The position numbers and the translations under genes were made by a program. Under the pieces are notes generated by a model. It ran no database searches. It was not told the DNA's origin and saw only the letters and a program-made list of their open reading frames with translations. From Actinomycetales bacterium UBA1416 (GTDB lineage: Bacteria; Actinomycetota; Actinomycetes; Actinomycetales; Actinomycetaceae), in the NCBI GenBank assembly GCA_002304945.1, contig DBPQ01000015.1:1-7191 (forward strand): a DNA stretch of 7,191 nucleotides. The letters run 5' to 3'. Shown here piece by piece: positions 1 through 6,759 of the stretch (positions are counted from its first letter, which is position 1; each line of letters starts with the position of its first letter).

Positions 1-129
1 TCCAAGAACCTTGGTACACCTCAACCAGAGGTAGCTCTTCTTCTCAGCGCGGCTGGTGCTTGCGCTCAACGTGATGTCGAGTGCTTCTGCGAAGCTGGAC
101 TTCCGAGCCGTTTCGGCCAGCCACCAAGG
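1..129 (-). other. Open reading frame running leftward off the window edge
   Basis: On the minus strand a frame is open from just after a TGA at 130-132 to the left edge (43 codons). It reads like ordinary protein, with segments such as LAETARKSSFAEALDITL. There is no ATG or GTG in it; the only plausible start is a TTG at 69-67 without a clear ribosome-binding site. It may be the beginning of a gene lying to the left, the tail of a decayed one, or chance in a G/C-rich stretch. Two short perfect hairpins also lie here: CCAAG/CTTGG at 2-14 and ACCTC/GAGGT at 18-32. Positions 130-205 show nothing further that I can support. Confidence 0.2.
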
Positions 130-205
130 TCAAACCAGGGTGCGGCTGGAAACAGGAGCGAGGTCTTCGGGCCGATTCCCCGCTACCCCTCCACAGAGAT
201 CTCCT

Positions 206-463
206 TCAGGAAAAGCTCTCCGGTGTGGTGACCTCCTCACCCGCGGTGGAAGTTCCCTGACTTCTCTCCGCGGCGGCGTCCCGGTGAGGCTCGCCCTCGA
301 GCGCCTCGAGCATCACGTACTTCGCATCGTCGGAAAGCATCTCGTACGCAATCGCCTGGGCAAACTTATCAAGGACATGATTCGTCAGATGGACAGCTCT
401 GATCTTCAGCGATTTGAGAAAAACAAGAACGCCAGAAGAATCACAGTGACGACCCACCCACAC
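206..463 (-). CDS. Small hypothetical protein (about 85 aa), possibly a fragment
   Basis: This is an open frame starting at a GTG (463-461) that follows an in-frame TAA by one codon, and ending in TGA at 208-206. I do not recognise the family. The middle (KFAQAIAYEMLSDDAKYVML, then EALEGEP) looks like two amphipathic helices and has G/C-rich third positions. The first 30 or so residues use more A/T-ending codons. The last 25 residues are Ser/Thr/Glu-rich and probably disordered. There is no convincing ribosome-binding site before the GTG; an internal GTG (HVLDKF) or ATG (EMLSDD) could be the true start. It lies about 210 bp downstream of the OLD-like gene in the same direction. It could be a small accessory gene or the remnant of a longer one. 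The overlapping plus-strand frame at 56-475 is less protein-like. Confidence 0.35.
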   Translation of the reverse strand: MWVGRHCDSSGVLVFLKSLKIRAVHLTNHVLDKFAQAIAYEMLSDDAKYVMLEALEGEPHRDAAAERSQGTSTAGEEVTTPESFS

Positions 464-523
464 CTGTTAGGCTGACCGATCAGGCAGCAGTCAAGAGTGT
501 GGTCCATCGGTTTGATGCTTCAG

Positions 524-536
524 ACTCCTGAGGAGT
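524..536. repeat. 13-nt palindrome ACTCCTGAGGAGT
   Basis: This is a perfect inverted repeat (ACTCCT, central G, AGGAGT) in the gap between the small hypothetical ORF and the OLD-like gene. A second short inverted repeat, CCCC-AGT-GGGG, follows at 557-567. These could be a protein-binding site or a weak hairpin. The rest of the 464-674 gap contains no credible gene on either strand. Confidence 0.35.
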
Positions 537-605
537 TCCGGGTGAGACACCTCCGGCCCCAGTGGGGAGTGTCAGTGAACAACCATCCGAGTCACAGACC
601 TACCG

Positions 606-623
606 CCTGAAAGCCCTGAAAGC
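606..623. repeat. Tandem 9-bp direct repeat (CCTGAAAGC twice)
   Basis: Two perfect adjacent copies of CCTGAAAGC lie at 606-614 and 615-623, just downstream of the end of the OLD-like gene. There are only two units, so this is not an array. It is probably a replication-slippage duplication in non-coding DNA; no function is evident. Confidence 0.45.
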
Positions 624-634
624 CCGCGCTCGTT

Positions 635-660
635 AACCTGAGGCCGGATCACCTGAGGTT
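635..660 (-). terminator. Hairpin after the OLD-like gene, possible terminator
   Basis: AACCTGAGG (635-643) and CCTGAGGTT (652-660) form an inverted repeat of nine positions with one central mismatch and an 8-nt loop. In leftward transcription the hairpin starts about 14 nt after the TAG stop at 677-675, which is the right place for a transcription terminator. It lacks a clear run of U after the stem, which is common in actinobacteria but leaves the call weak. The same sequence also contains a direct repeat ACCTGAGG (636-643 and 651-658). Confidence 0.3.
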
Positions 661-674
661 GGCAGAGATCGAGC

Positions 675-2408
675 CTAGTCGGGAGTCATCGACGCCGCGC
701 GTCTCTGCAACTCACCTGCAAGCCAGACCATCCCACCTGGATCTGCCTTGCTCACCAGCGACGGCAACAGCGATATTGCTTCATTCTTCGCAGCCGCACT
801 CAGCCGGTAATGCCATGAGCCGCGGCATTTCTCCTTGCCATCCAGCGCGATGTTTTCGCCAATCTTCTTGATCAGGCCCTCTACTGCATCAACCGGGAGA
901 AGGTCCTCGATCTCGATGTCGTGCCTTCCGCACGCATTGGGCCACTTAGCCAGAGACATCAATTCCTTTCCAGGATTCCAATTGAGGCTCTTGAGTTTAG
1001 CGATTGCCTCTCGACCATTCTCGTCATGATCCAGAAGTGCGATCACCGGAGTATCCGTGGCAGCACGGGCAAGAATGGCCTAGGGCACAAGCTTGGAAGC
1101 ACCTCCGGAAGGCAGGAAGTGCAGCCCTTCAGGGAGATCGGCCCGCCCGGCGGCTTCGCAACAGACTTTCATGAAATGGCCATCGGTGAAGCCTTCCGTC
1201 ACGACGATCGCCTTCGCATCTCGAGGCATTCTCATGGTTCGCTCGAAAATCCGGGACAACCCGCTGTCCGGATAATGAGACCCGAGCAACTCGGCCCGCT
1301 CCTCATTTCCGCTGGCCGCCCCCGCTCGGCTCGTGAGGCCTTCCCCATTCTTCGCGAGCCCTGTGATGAGCGCTTCGGGGGATCTCGAAATCACGTAGGG
1401 TGAATGCGTCGTCACCAGTAGGGAGACGTCGGAGCGCTGAGCCAATGCTTCGAGTTGCTTGCCGATCTCCTCTTGGCCGCCTGGGTGTAGGAACGCCTCT
1501 GGTTCCTCCACCGCCATCACGAGCGATCTGCGGCTCTGCTCTGCCATGTACTGCAGCATCGAGACCAGGACAGCGCCCCTGACACCGGTTCCCTTGTCGA
1601 GAAGTTCCGTAACGGCGACGTCCCCCAATTGAATTTCAACCGATGAAAGGGTTTCGTCGACCCGTGGAATGTAGGGGATGAGGTTGGCGAGCGTTATTTC
1701 CGGATGCATCGCCCCCACTTGGGCCAGCACCTTCTGTCGAAGAGGCTCAAGAAGCTCGCTTTGCAGGGACTTCAGGTAGTCAAGCCTCGCTGCTTCCGCC
1801 TTGGCGAGCTCTGATTTCAGGTGGTCCTCGATTACCAGTTGGAGGATCTGGCGAAACTTCCCTTTCAGCAACGACTCGAGGTCTTCGCCACTGTGGATTA
1901 CTCCGAAACGGACGACCGTGCGGAATTGACGCTCGAGCTTCTGGTGCTCTGGGCTGTCGGCTGACATCGAAGCAGCACCCTGACCTCGCGCCTGGAAGGC
2001 TGTCTGTCGGGCACCGGCGCCGGCAAAGGAGGTGACCATCCGGATCTCTCCATCGGCGGCGTAGGTGTGAACATCGTCCGCGGTCGAGGCATTTCGGGTC
2101 TTCCTGACCGCCATCTCATAGCTCTGAGCCCGATCGAGCAGGGTCCTCTCCGGCTGGGTAGATCCAACCTGAAAGGTGAGAGTGATGCGCGTGGTCGGTG
2201 GCGCTCCCAGGGCAGCCTCTCGCCGCGGCCGATCCTTGACGGGATCGTATTTCGCGTCGGGATCGAGGGCGAGTTCAAGCGCTCGAACGAGATTCGACTT
2301 CCCGCAGTTGTTCGGGCCAACGAAGAAGTTGACGCCCGAGGCGATTTCGAAGTCATGCTCTCCGGAGAAACTCCGGAAATCCTTCACGCGTATGCGTGTG
2401 AGTTTCAT
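675..2408 (-). pseudogene. OLD-family ATPase/TOPRIM nuclease, interrupted by an in-frame TAG
   Basis: This is an overcoming-lysogenization-defect (OLD) type protein: an ABC/SMC-like ATPase fused to a TOPRIM nuclease. The family includes GajA of the Gabija anti-phage system, which has this architecture and a similar length. I start it at the ATG 2408-2406, preceded by AAGGAAG about six bases upstream; the GTG at 2423 lies within that leader. Visible parts are Walker A GPNNCGKSN (residues 31-39), an ABC signature-like KGTGVRG (about 272-278), Walker B LVMAVEEPE (296-304) and the switch histidine in VTTHSP (H335). TOPRIM begins at VVTEG (E405). Codon 443 is TAG (1082-1080). The same frame then continues without a break for 134 codons to TAG 677-675, including the TOPRIM Asp motif LLDHDENG (D460, D462). 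A single nonsense change therefore separates the catalytic Glu from the Asp pair. The 442-residue product would keep the ATPase but lack a complete nuclease. No UvrD-like (GajB) partner lies in the window. A sequencing error is the main alternative to a true pseudogene. Confidence 0.85.
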
Positions 2409-2654
2409 GAGGCTTCCTTGCACTCTGAAGCTGGCGTGGGTTGCCTCGATGGTAACCGTGATGAGAGCGAGGACCTGTTTGCCACGTCGACCTCAACAGC
2501 GTTCGTACGACCCCCAGGTCCGCCCTCCACTGCCTTCCCCTCTGACGTAGGCTCGAACCAGAAGATCAACTTCATCCGGGCGCAACGCCGAACCGTGGGG
2601 GAGTGAAGCAGTCTCGACCATCACTGATGGCCACCGCGGAGAGGGAGGGGTGTC
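2409..2654. promoter_or_regulatory. Divergent intergenic region between the OLD-like and TM0106-type genes
   Basis: Both flanking genes read outward, so this 246-bp stretch must hold promoters for each unless they are transcribed from within their neighbours. Read leftward, a TACCAT element (2454-2449) fits the TAnnnT -10 pattern about 40 nt before the OLD-like ATG, but no good -35 accompanies it. The rightward gene has a strong GAGGGAGGGG ribosome-binding site at 2641-2650. I see no convincing -35/-10 pair for it, no RNA gene and no large inverted repeat. The open frames that cross the region look like chance. Confidence 0.4.
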
Positions 2655-4358
2655 GTGACGGGGAATGGTGAGAAGTCTGGGCTCGTGTTGGGTGGGTATC
2701 CGGCGAAGCGGTGTGCGCGTGCGGTGCACAATGACTTCTCGCCCTTCTCACCACCGAAGCCGTCGGTGGACGCTGCGACGCAGCAGCTGTTCGACGCTGG
2801 CAACGCTTTCGAGACGCTGGTGAACGACCGTCTCGGAGCGGTTCCCGGGGCAGCGTTGCTGTCTGACGAGGACGGGTGGGACGCGAACATCGGGCGGACG
2901 CTGGCGGCGATGCGCTCCGGCGCGCCGCTCATCGTGAACGGGCGGTTGCCGCGCGTTGGGGCGCGTGTCGGTGCCCCGGACGTGCTGGTCCGGGTGGGGG
3001 AGGGGTACGTCCCGGTGGACGTGAAGCTGCATGGCACCCGCCGGAACACGATCCGCGGGTCTCTGTGGGTGTCGAGCCTGGACAACCCTGCGGTCCGGCG
3101 GCAGGTGAGTGGCCTGTCGGACGCGGGTGGGTACGTGGAGGGCGACGGGCTCCAGCTGGCGCACTACACCCGCATGCTGCAAGCACTGGGCCTCCACGCC
3201 GGGATGGGCCACCTGATCGGCGGGATCATCGGCCAGTCCGACTTCACGGATCTGGGAGGGGACCCGTGGCTCGTGGTGTGGTACGACCTCGCAACACCGC
3301 GCAAGGTGACGTACTCCGCATCGGCTGCCTCCGGGCGGGCCAAGCGGAGCCTGCTGGAGCGTTACGATCACGAGTTCGCCTTCCGGCTCACGGTCGCCGA
3401 GACAGCACGAGCGGGTGGGGAGCTGGTGCGGCCCTTCCACGTCACCGAGTGCGCGTCCTGCCTGTGGGAGGAGTACTGCACCCAAGTCGCGGGACCGGAG
3501 GACGCCTCGTTCGCGATCCAGGCAGGGCTGCCGACCGCACAGCAGTGGCGCCTGCTGTACGACACCGGCGTCCGGACCATCGTTGACCTGGCCGCGGCGG
3601 CGGAGGAGTGCCCGCCCGGGTGGTCGCCGCGCGACACCCAACCCGGCCCGACCGCAGAGAAGAAGTACCGCACGCTGGTGCGCCGCGCCCGTATGGCCCA
3701 GGCCGGTGTCGAGTTCGAGCCGCTACACCACTGGCCACGGATCCCGACGGCGGACGTGGAGATCGACTTCGACATCGAGTGGGACCTGGAGCACCGCATC
3801 TACCTGTGGGGGCTGCGCATCCGAGACGGGCAGGACGAGGCGACCGCGGTCTTCGATCCGGTCGTGTCCTACGACCCCCTCGATGACGACGGCGCCGCCC
3901 AGCTCGCCTCCGCGTTCGCCGCCCGGCTGCGTCGCCTGATCGGTGAGGCGGAGGCCGCGGGCCGGTCGGTGATGGTGTTCCACTGGTCGCACCCCGAACG
4001 GTCCATGACTGCCAAGTACCCGGAAGTTGACGCGCTGCTGCAGGGTCACGCCTTCGACCTGCACGCCTGGTTCAGGGACCACTTCCTCACCCGCGCCGGC
4101 ACCTCCATCAAGACAGTGGCCCCGATCTTCGGGTTCCACTGGGAGGTCGACGACGCCGGCGGGGCCGAGTCCCAGCTCAAGATCACCCTCGCCCGCGCGG
4201 GAGGCCCAACCGGCCAGGCAGCACGCGACTGGTTGAACCGGTACAACGAGTCCGACGTCGCCGCTCAAGCCGCGATTCGGGACGGACTCCGCAATGCGAC
4301 GGCTGCCCGGCCAGCCCAACCGCTCGGTAGAAGTGAGCACGGGGAGGCCGCTGTCTGA
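2655..4358 (+). CDS. TM0106-type RecB/Cas4-like nuclease fused to a DEDD exonuclease domain
   Basis: This is a predicted cytosolic DNA nuclease of 567 aa that combines two nuclease folds. The N-terminal PD-(D/E)XK (RecB/Cas4-like) domain shows D109 in GAPDVLVR, D122-V-K124 in VDVKLHG and the RecB-type QLAHY motif (Q167, Y171). Four cysteines, C20, C266, C269 and C275 (CASCLWEEYC), are spaced as in Cas4/AddB-type 4Fe-4S clusters that staple the domain ends. Residues 290-350 resemble a small helical, helix-hairpin-helix-like linker. The C-terminal part is an RNase H-fold 3'-5' exonuclease-like domain: DFDIEW (D373, E375), FDLH (D468) and YNESDV (D534) give a DEDD-like set. Length and order match the TM0106 RecB-like family. 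The GTG start is chosen for its strong upstream GAGGGAGGGG. Its G/C-rich codons contrast with the more A/T-rich OLD-like gene. The biological role of the family is poorly defined; DNA repair or phage defence are both possible. All key residues are present, so it should be active. Confidence 0.85.
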   Translation: MTGNGEKSGLVLGGYPAKRCARAVHNDFSPFSPPKPSVDAATQQLFDAGNAFETLVNDRLGAVPGAALLSDEDGWDANIGRTLAAMRSGAPLIVNGRLPRVGARVGAPDVLVRVGEGYVPVDVKLHGTRRNTIRGSLWVSSLDNPAVRRQVSGLSDAGGYVEGDGLQLAHYTRMLQALGLHAGMGHLIGGIIGQSDFTDLGGDPWLVVWYDLATPRKVTYSASAASGRAKRSLLERYDHEFAFRLTVAETARAGGELVRPFHVTECASCLWEEYCTQVAGPEDASFAIQAGLPTAQQWRLLYDTGVRTIVDLAAAAEECPPGWSPRDTQPGPTAEKKYRTLVRRARMAQAGVEFEPLHHWPRIPTADVEIDFDIEWDLEHRIYLWGLRIRDGQDEATAVFDPVVSYDPLDDDGAAQLASAFAARLRRLIGEAEAAGRSVMVFHWSHPERSMTAKYPEVDALLQGHAFDLHAWFRDHFLTRAGTSIKTVAPIFGFHWEVDDAGGAESQLKITLARAGGPTGQAARDWLNRYNESDVAAQAAIRDGLRNATAARPAQPLGRSEHGEAAV

Positions 4359-4361
4359 CCC

Positions 4362-4558
4362 ACAGTCCACTGACGACTTCGAGGAGTCATCATCAGGGAG
4401 TGCAGGTTGTCTGCAGCTTCCGCATCGCTCCCGGACTCCAAGAAGGGTCGCCAGTTGCCGGCAACGTTCAGATCCTTGTCACTCGGGATCAGAAACGCAT
4501 CCGCAGCAAGGCGCGTGATGTCCGCTTGAACGACGAACAGGTGACCGTGGTGAGGCAC
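4362..4558 (-). pseudogene. N-terminal remnant of a leftward macro/SIR2-type defence gene
   Basis: The minus-strand frame from the GTG at 4558-4556 begins GHLFVVQADITRLAADAFLI followed by PSDKDLNVAGNW. From memory, this matches the opening of actinobacterial proteins that carry a macro-like domain (pattern: (V/F)xGDxTxLAxDAxLxPxD) ahead of a SIR2 NADase-like domain. The resemblance holds for about 60 residues. The frame then runs antisense into the last codons of the upstream nuclease gene and ends at 4265, far short of the several hundred residues expected. I therefore read it as the 5' stub of a gene whose remainder was deleted or displaced at about 4360. No ribosome-binding site precedes the GTG, and an in-frame TGA lies 15 codons further upstream (4603-4601). 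Alternatives are a small standalone protein, or chance resemblance. Confidence 0.45.
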
Positions 4559-4671
4559 GAAGTCAGCGTACGCAGCCGACCTACATCTCGTGTTTCGCGT
4601 TCATGGTTTCGGGCGCCGTTAACACTTCCGCTCTCGCTGCGTCTGTGTATGTGTAGGGGATCAGCGTGGTG

Positions 4672-4677
4672 AAGGAG
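4672..4677 (+). promoter_or_regulatory. Ribosome-binding site for the HNH-like gene
   Basis: AAGGAG lies seven bases before the ATG at 4685. This near-ideal site fixes the start against the alternative frame that opens slightly earlier with GTG at 4666. Upstream, TTAACA (4619-4624) and TGTGTATG (4644-4651) are a possible but poorly spaced -35/-10 pair, so the pair of genes at 4685-6753 may have its own promoter. Confidence 0.7.
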
Positions 4678-4684
4678 CAGAGGG

Positions 4685-5626
4685 ATGCCGACGAATGTGG
4701 CGGTGCAGTTAGACCGGGCATACATGGAGGATGCGGGAATGCCGGAAAGGCGGGAGAGCGCGTTGCGGGTCATCCACCACATGCTCGGCCTCTCCGGTGT
4801 CTCGCAGGCGCACAAGAAGGAGTTGCTGAGCATCGGGCTGTGGAAGTGGACAGAGGCGGAGGGCTTCGCGCCCCACGCGAAGTACCACGTGCGCCTGCGC
4901 TCGTTGGGGGCTATCGACCTGGAGAACGTGGCGAAGGTGAACCACGAGCACGTGTGGCCGCGGCAGTGGATCATCGGACAGTTGCTCGGAAAGGAGGAGT
5001 GGTCGTTGGAGGACCTTCGGGTCTTCCTCGAGCAGTACGCGGTGGCGTGCACGGTGACAACCGAGGAGCACGCAAGGTTGGGTCAGTCGCGGGCTTCGGG
5101 GTGGCAGCGGTACGTGGCAGCCGGAGTGAAGGTATGGGACATGTTGGAGGATCGCCCGTTCGAGTTTCCTGTCCTCGATCCGGGTCGCGTCGAGAGCGAC
5201 GAGGTGACAGCACCGGAGGGCGTCGAGGTTGCGGGAGAGACCTCGAAGGTGACTCCGGCGCAGGCCATTGCCGCGAGAGCAGGCGGACGTGCCGAGGCGC
5301 TGCAGGGGTTGGTCGACCGGTTGGAGGGTGAGGATGTGACGGTGGTGGTGGGCACGACTCGCTCTGGGGAGATCGGGGACTACATGCGGGTGCATGACCT
5401 GTCGGTCGGCGAGCCGTCGCCGGCAGTCGCCTACCTCCACTGGAACGGCAAGGTCTCGGTGAGGTTGCTGCCGGCGGAGGTGCCGTCCTACCTGCTGGCC
5501 ACTGAGGGAGTGCGGACCGGCCCGCATCGGACCTACGGGGTCAACTGTCACCTCTCCGATGACCGCGCGGTAGACACTGCGGAGGCTCTGATCGTGTTGG
5601 CACTGGAGAAGGCGAGGACCCTGTGA
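4685..5626 (+). CDS. HNH-like endonuclease candidate, two-domain, function unassigned
   Basis: A 313-aa soluble protein with no membrane segment or signal peptide. I do not recognise a named family. Residues 65-150 carry a recurring HNH-like pattern: NHEHVWPRQ (H87, E88, H89, then P92), a helical stretch, then ACTVTTEEHARL (T125, E127, E128, H129). The HEHVxP plus VTxEEHxxL arrangement resembles degenerate HNH/beta-beta-alpha-metal nucleases without zinc-binding cysteine pairs. A linker rich in Glu, Val and Thr (about 165-195) leads to a C-terminal alpha/beta domain (about 200-313) with GDYMRVHDL and an AVAYLHWNGKVSVRLL strand pair. That domain is loosely reminiscent of substrate-binding or DUF5655-like folds, which is only a guess. 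The start is set by AAGGAG at 4672. The stop overlaps the next gene by four bases (GTGA), so the two products are probably made together and may form a complex. Nuclease activity is inferred from the motif alone. Confidence 0.75.
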   Translation: MPTNVAVQLDRAYMEDAGMPERRESALRVIHHMLGLSGVSQAHKKELLSIGLWKWTEAEGFAPHAKYHVRLRSLGAIDLENVAKVNHEHVWPRQWIIGQLLGKEEWSLEDLRVFLEQYAVACTVTTEEHARLGQSRASGWQRYVAAGVKVWDMLEDRPFEFPVLDPGRVESDEVTAPEGVEVAGETSKVTPAQAIAARAGGRAEALQGLVDRLEGEDVTVVVGTTRSGEIGDYMRVHDLSVGEPSPAVAYLHWNGKVSVRLLPAEVPSYLLATEGVRTGPHRTYGVNCHLSDDRAVDTAEALIVLALEKARTL

Positions 5627-6753
5627 GCAGCGTGAACGGCCTGGACCTTGCACTGAACGTCGTGGAGAACGCGGGGGGTCACCTGCTGTCGACTTCCGAG
5701 GAGGGCGAGTCCGTCGTCCACTCCCTGAAGGTGATGGGAGTGGCGGGGTTCGTTCTGCTCGCTGGTCCCGCAGAGCCCGGCGACGGCGGGGACTGCTGGT
5801 TGGGATGCCAGGTCGGCCCGTTGCCGATCTCGGGACGGTTGGTCGACGTCCTGGCTGCCGATCCTGCGTTGACGCACCGACTGGACGGCGAGGTTGCCGG
5901 CGAGGAGGTCAATCTGCGGCTCCGTACCGTCATTGACCCGCAGGAACTGTCGGTCGCCGCGGTTCGACGAATTACCACGGACAACAGTCGCCACGTGACG
6001 CGCTTGAGGTCGATCGTGAGGGCCGATGATGGACCCGCCGATTCCGACCAAGAGACAGAGGCCCACTACGCCCTGTTCCACCCGCTGCTCACGTCGGTTG
6101 TGGAGGAATGCAGACGGATCCTCCGGCACGGCGGCCACCACACGACCCTCGGACTCAGCGCCGACGGCACGTGGCCGCCGGGGTCGGACACCATTGAGTC
6201 CGTAGCCGTCACCCGGGCTGGGTGGCTCCATCTCGCGGCCCAACCCTGGACGCTGCGCACCAGCGACGATGTACGGGACCTCGCGGCGTGGCTGGAGGAC
6301 ACGACGCCGCCAGACACGCTGGCTATCCACGCTCGTGATGGCCACGTCCGAGCGGCAGGCGCCACCGGGGCGATCGCCTACGCCGTCGAGGACGACCTGG
6401 ACCTCACGCGGGCGGTGTCACGAGCACTGGGCCACGACATCCCGCCCACTCTGCTCGACGTGCTCGGTGGGTGGCTCAACACGGCTCGCAAGATTCGACC
6501 GGTCGTGGAGCCGGCCTCTCGTCCACATGACGCTGGTTGGCAGAGACCAGTCACGGTATTCGCCTCGTCACGCAACGCCGAGGCAGAGATCAGGGTCCTC
6601 GACCCGGGCACTGGGCTCCTGGTCGTCCATCCTGGACTCTCGGCCATTCTTGCGGACCTCGCCAGTGGAGTGAGACACGACGACCAGCACGCGGCCGTCT
6701 ACCATTTCCTGAAGGAGTGGATTGGGGATCCTCGCCACCTCTGGAACCGCTGA
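5623..6753 (+). CDS. Unknown protein coupled to the HNH-like gene; YbjN-like N-terminus possible
   Basis: A 376-aa soluble protein that I cannot assign. It starts at GTG 5623 inside the previous stop (GTGA), with GGCGAGGA as ribosome-binding site about five bases upstream. This is classic translational coupling. Residues 5-125 alternate helix and strand: LDLALNVVE helix, then VVHSLKVMG, FVLLAG and CWLGCQVG strands, a helix LVDVLAADP, and a VNLRLRTVI strand. That layout is reminiscent of the YbjN/type III secretion chaperone-like fold (low confidence). An acidic linker (about 132-146, ADDGPADSDQE) leads to an alpha/beta second half in which IESVAVTRAGWLHLAAQPWT and IRVLDPGTGLLVVHPG look like core strands. 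No nuclease, ATPase or membrane motif is visible. Such chaperone-like folds usually bind partner proteins, so a role as partner or inhibitor of the HNH-like protein is a reasonable guess only. It converges on the sigma-factor fragment with 6 bp between stops. Confidence 0.75.
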   Translation: MSSVNGLDLALNVVENAGGHLLSTSEEGESVVHSLKVMGVAGFVLLAGPAEPGDGGDCWLGCQVGPLPISGRLVDVLAADPALTHRLDGEVAGEEVNLRLRTVIDPQELSVAAVRRITTDNSRHVTRLRSIVRADDGPADSDQETEAHYALFHPLLTSVVEECRRILRHGGHHTTLGLSADGTWPPGSDTIESVAVTRAGWLHLAAQPWTLRTSDDVRDLAAWLEDTTPPDTLAIHARDGHVRAAGATGAIAYAVEDDLDLTRAVSRALGHDIPPTLLDVLGGWLNTARKIRPVVEPASRPHDAGWQRPVTVFASSRNAEAEIRVLDPGTGLLVVHPGLSAILADLASGVRHDDQHAAVYHFLKEWIGDPRHLWNR

Positions 6754-6759
6754 GCGTGG

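Noticed and set aside
56..475. Plus-strand open frame of 139 codons at the left edge
   Set aside because: It is Arg/Ser/Leu-rich without fold-like patterns, starts at a non-ATG codon with no ribosome-binding site, and overlaps a more protein-like minus-strand frame.
675..1046. Separate 123-aa TOPRIM-fragment gene starting at GTG 1046
   Set aside because: It is in the same frame as the OLD-like gene and supplies exactly the missing TOPRIM Asp motif. There is no ribosome-binding site of its own, so it is the tail of the interrupted gene.
675..2408. Complete Gabija system
   Set aside because: The nuclease is GajA-like in architecture, but no UvrD-like helicase (GajB) is encoded anywhere in the window and the gene has an internal stop.
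2748..3641. Long minus-strand open frame (297 codons) opposite the TM0106-type nuclease
   Set aside because: It is rich in Arg, Pro, His and Gln, has no recognisable motif, and lies wholly antisense to a gene with intact catalytic residues. It is a typical antisense shadow of G/C-rich DNA.
2655..4358. CRISPR-associated Cas4 and a CRISPR array
   Set aside because: The Cas4-like cysteines are present, but the protein is far longer than Cas4, carries a DEDD domain, and no spaced direct repeats or other cas genes are visible.
4709..5653. Minus-strand open frame (314 codons) opposite the HNH-like gene
   Set aside because: Composition is Arg/His/Leu/Pro-biased with no domain sense. The plus-strand gene has a better ribosome-binding site, a more natural protein sequence and coupling to the next gene.
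5548..6345. Minus-strand open frame (265 codons) opposite the start of the 376-aa gene
   Set aside because: Antisense, Arg/Val/Gln-rich, no motifs, and crosses the GTGA junction of two coupled genes.
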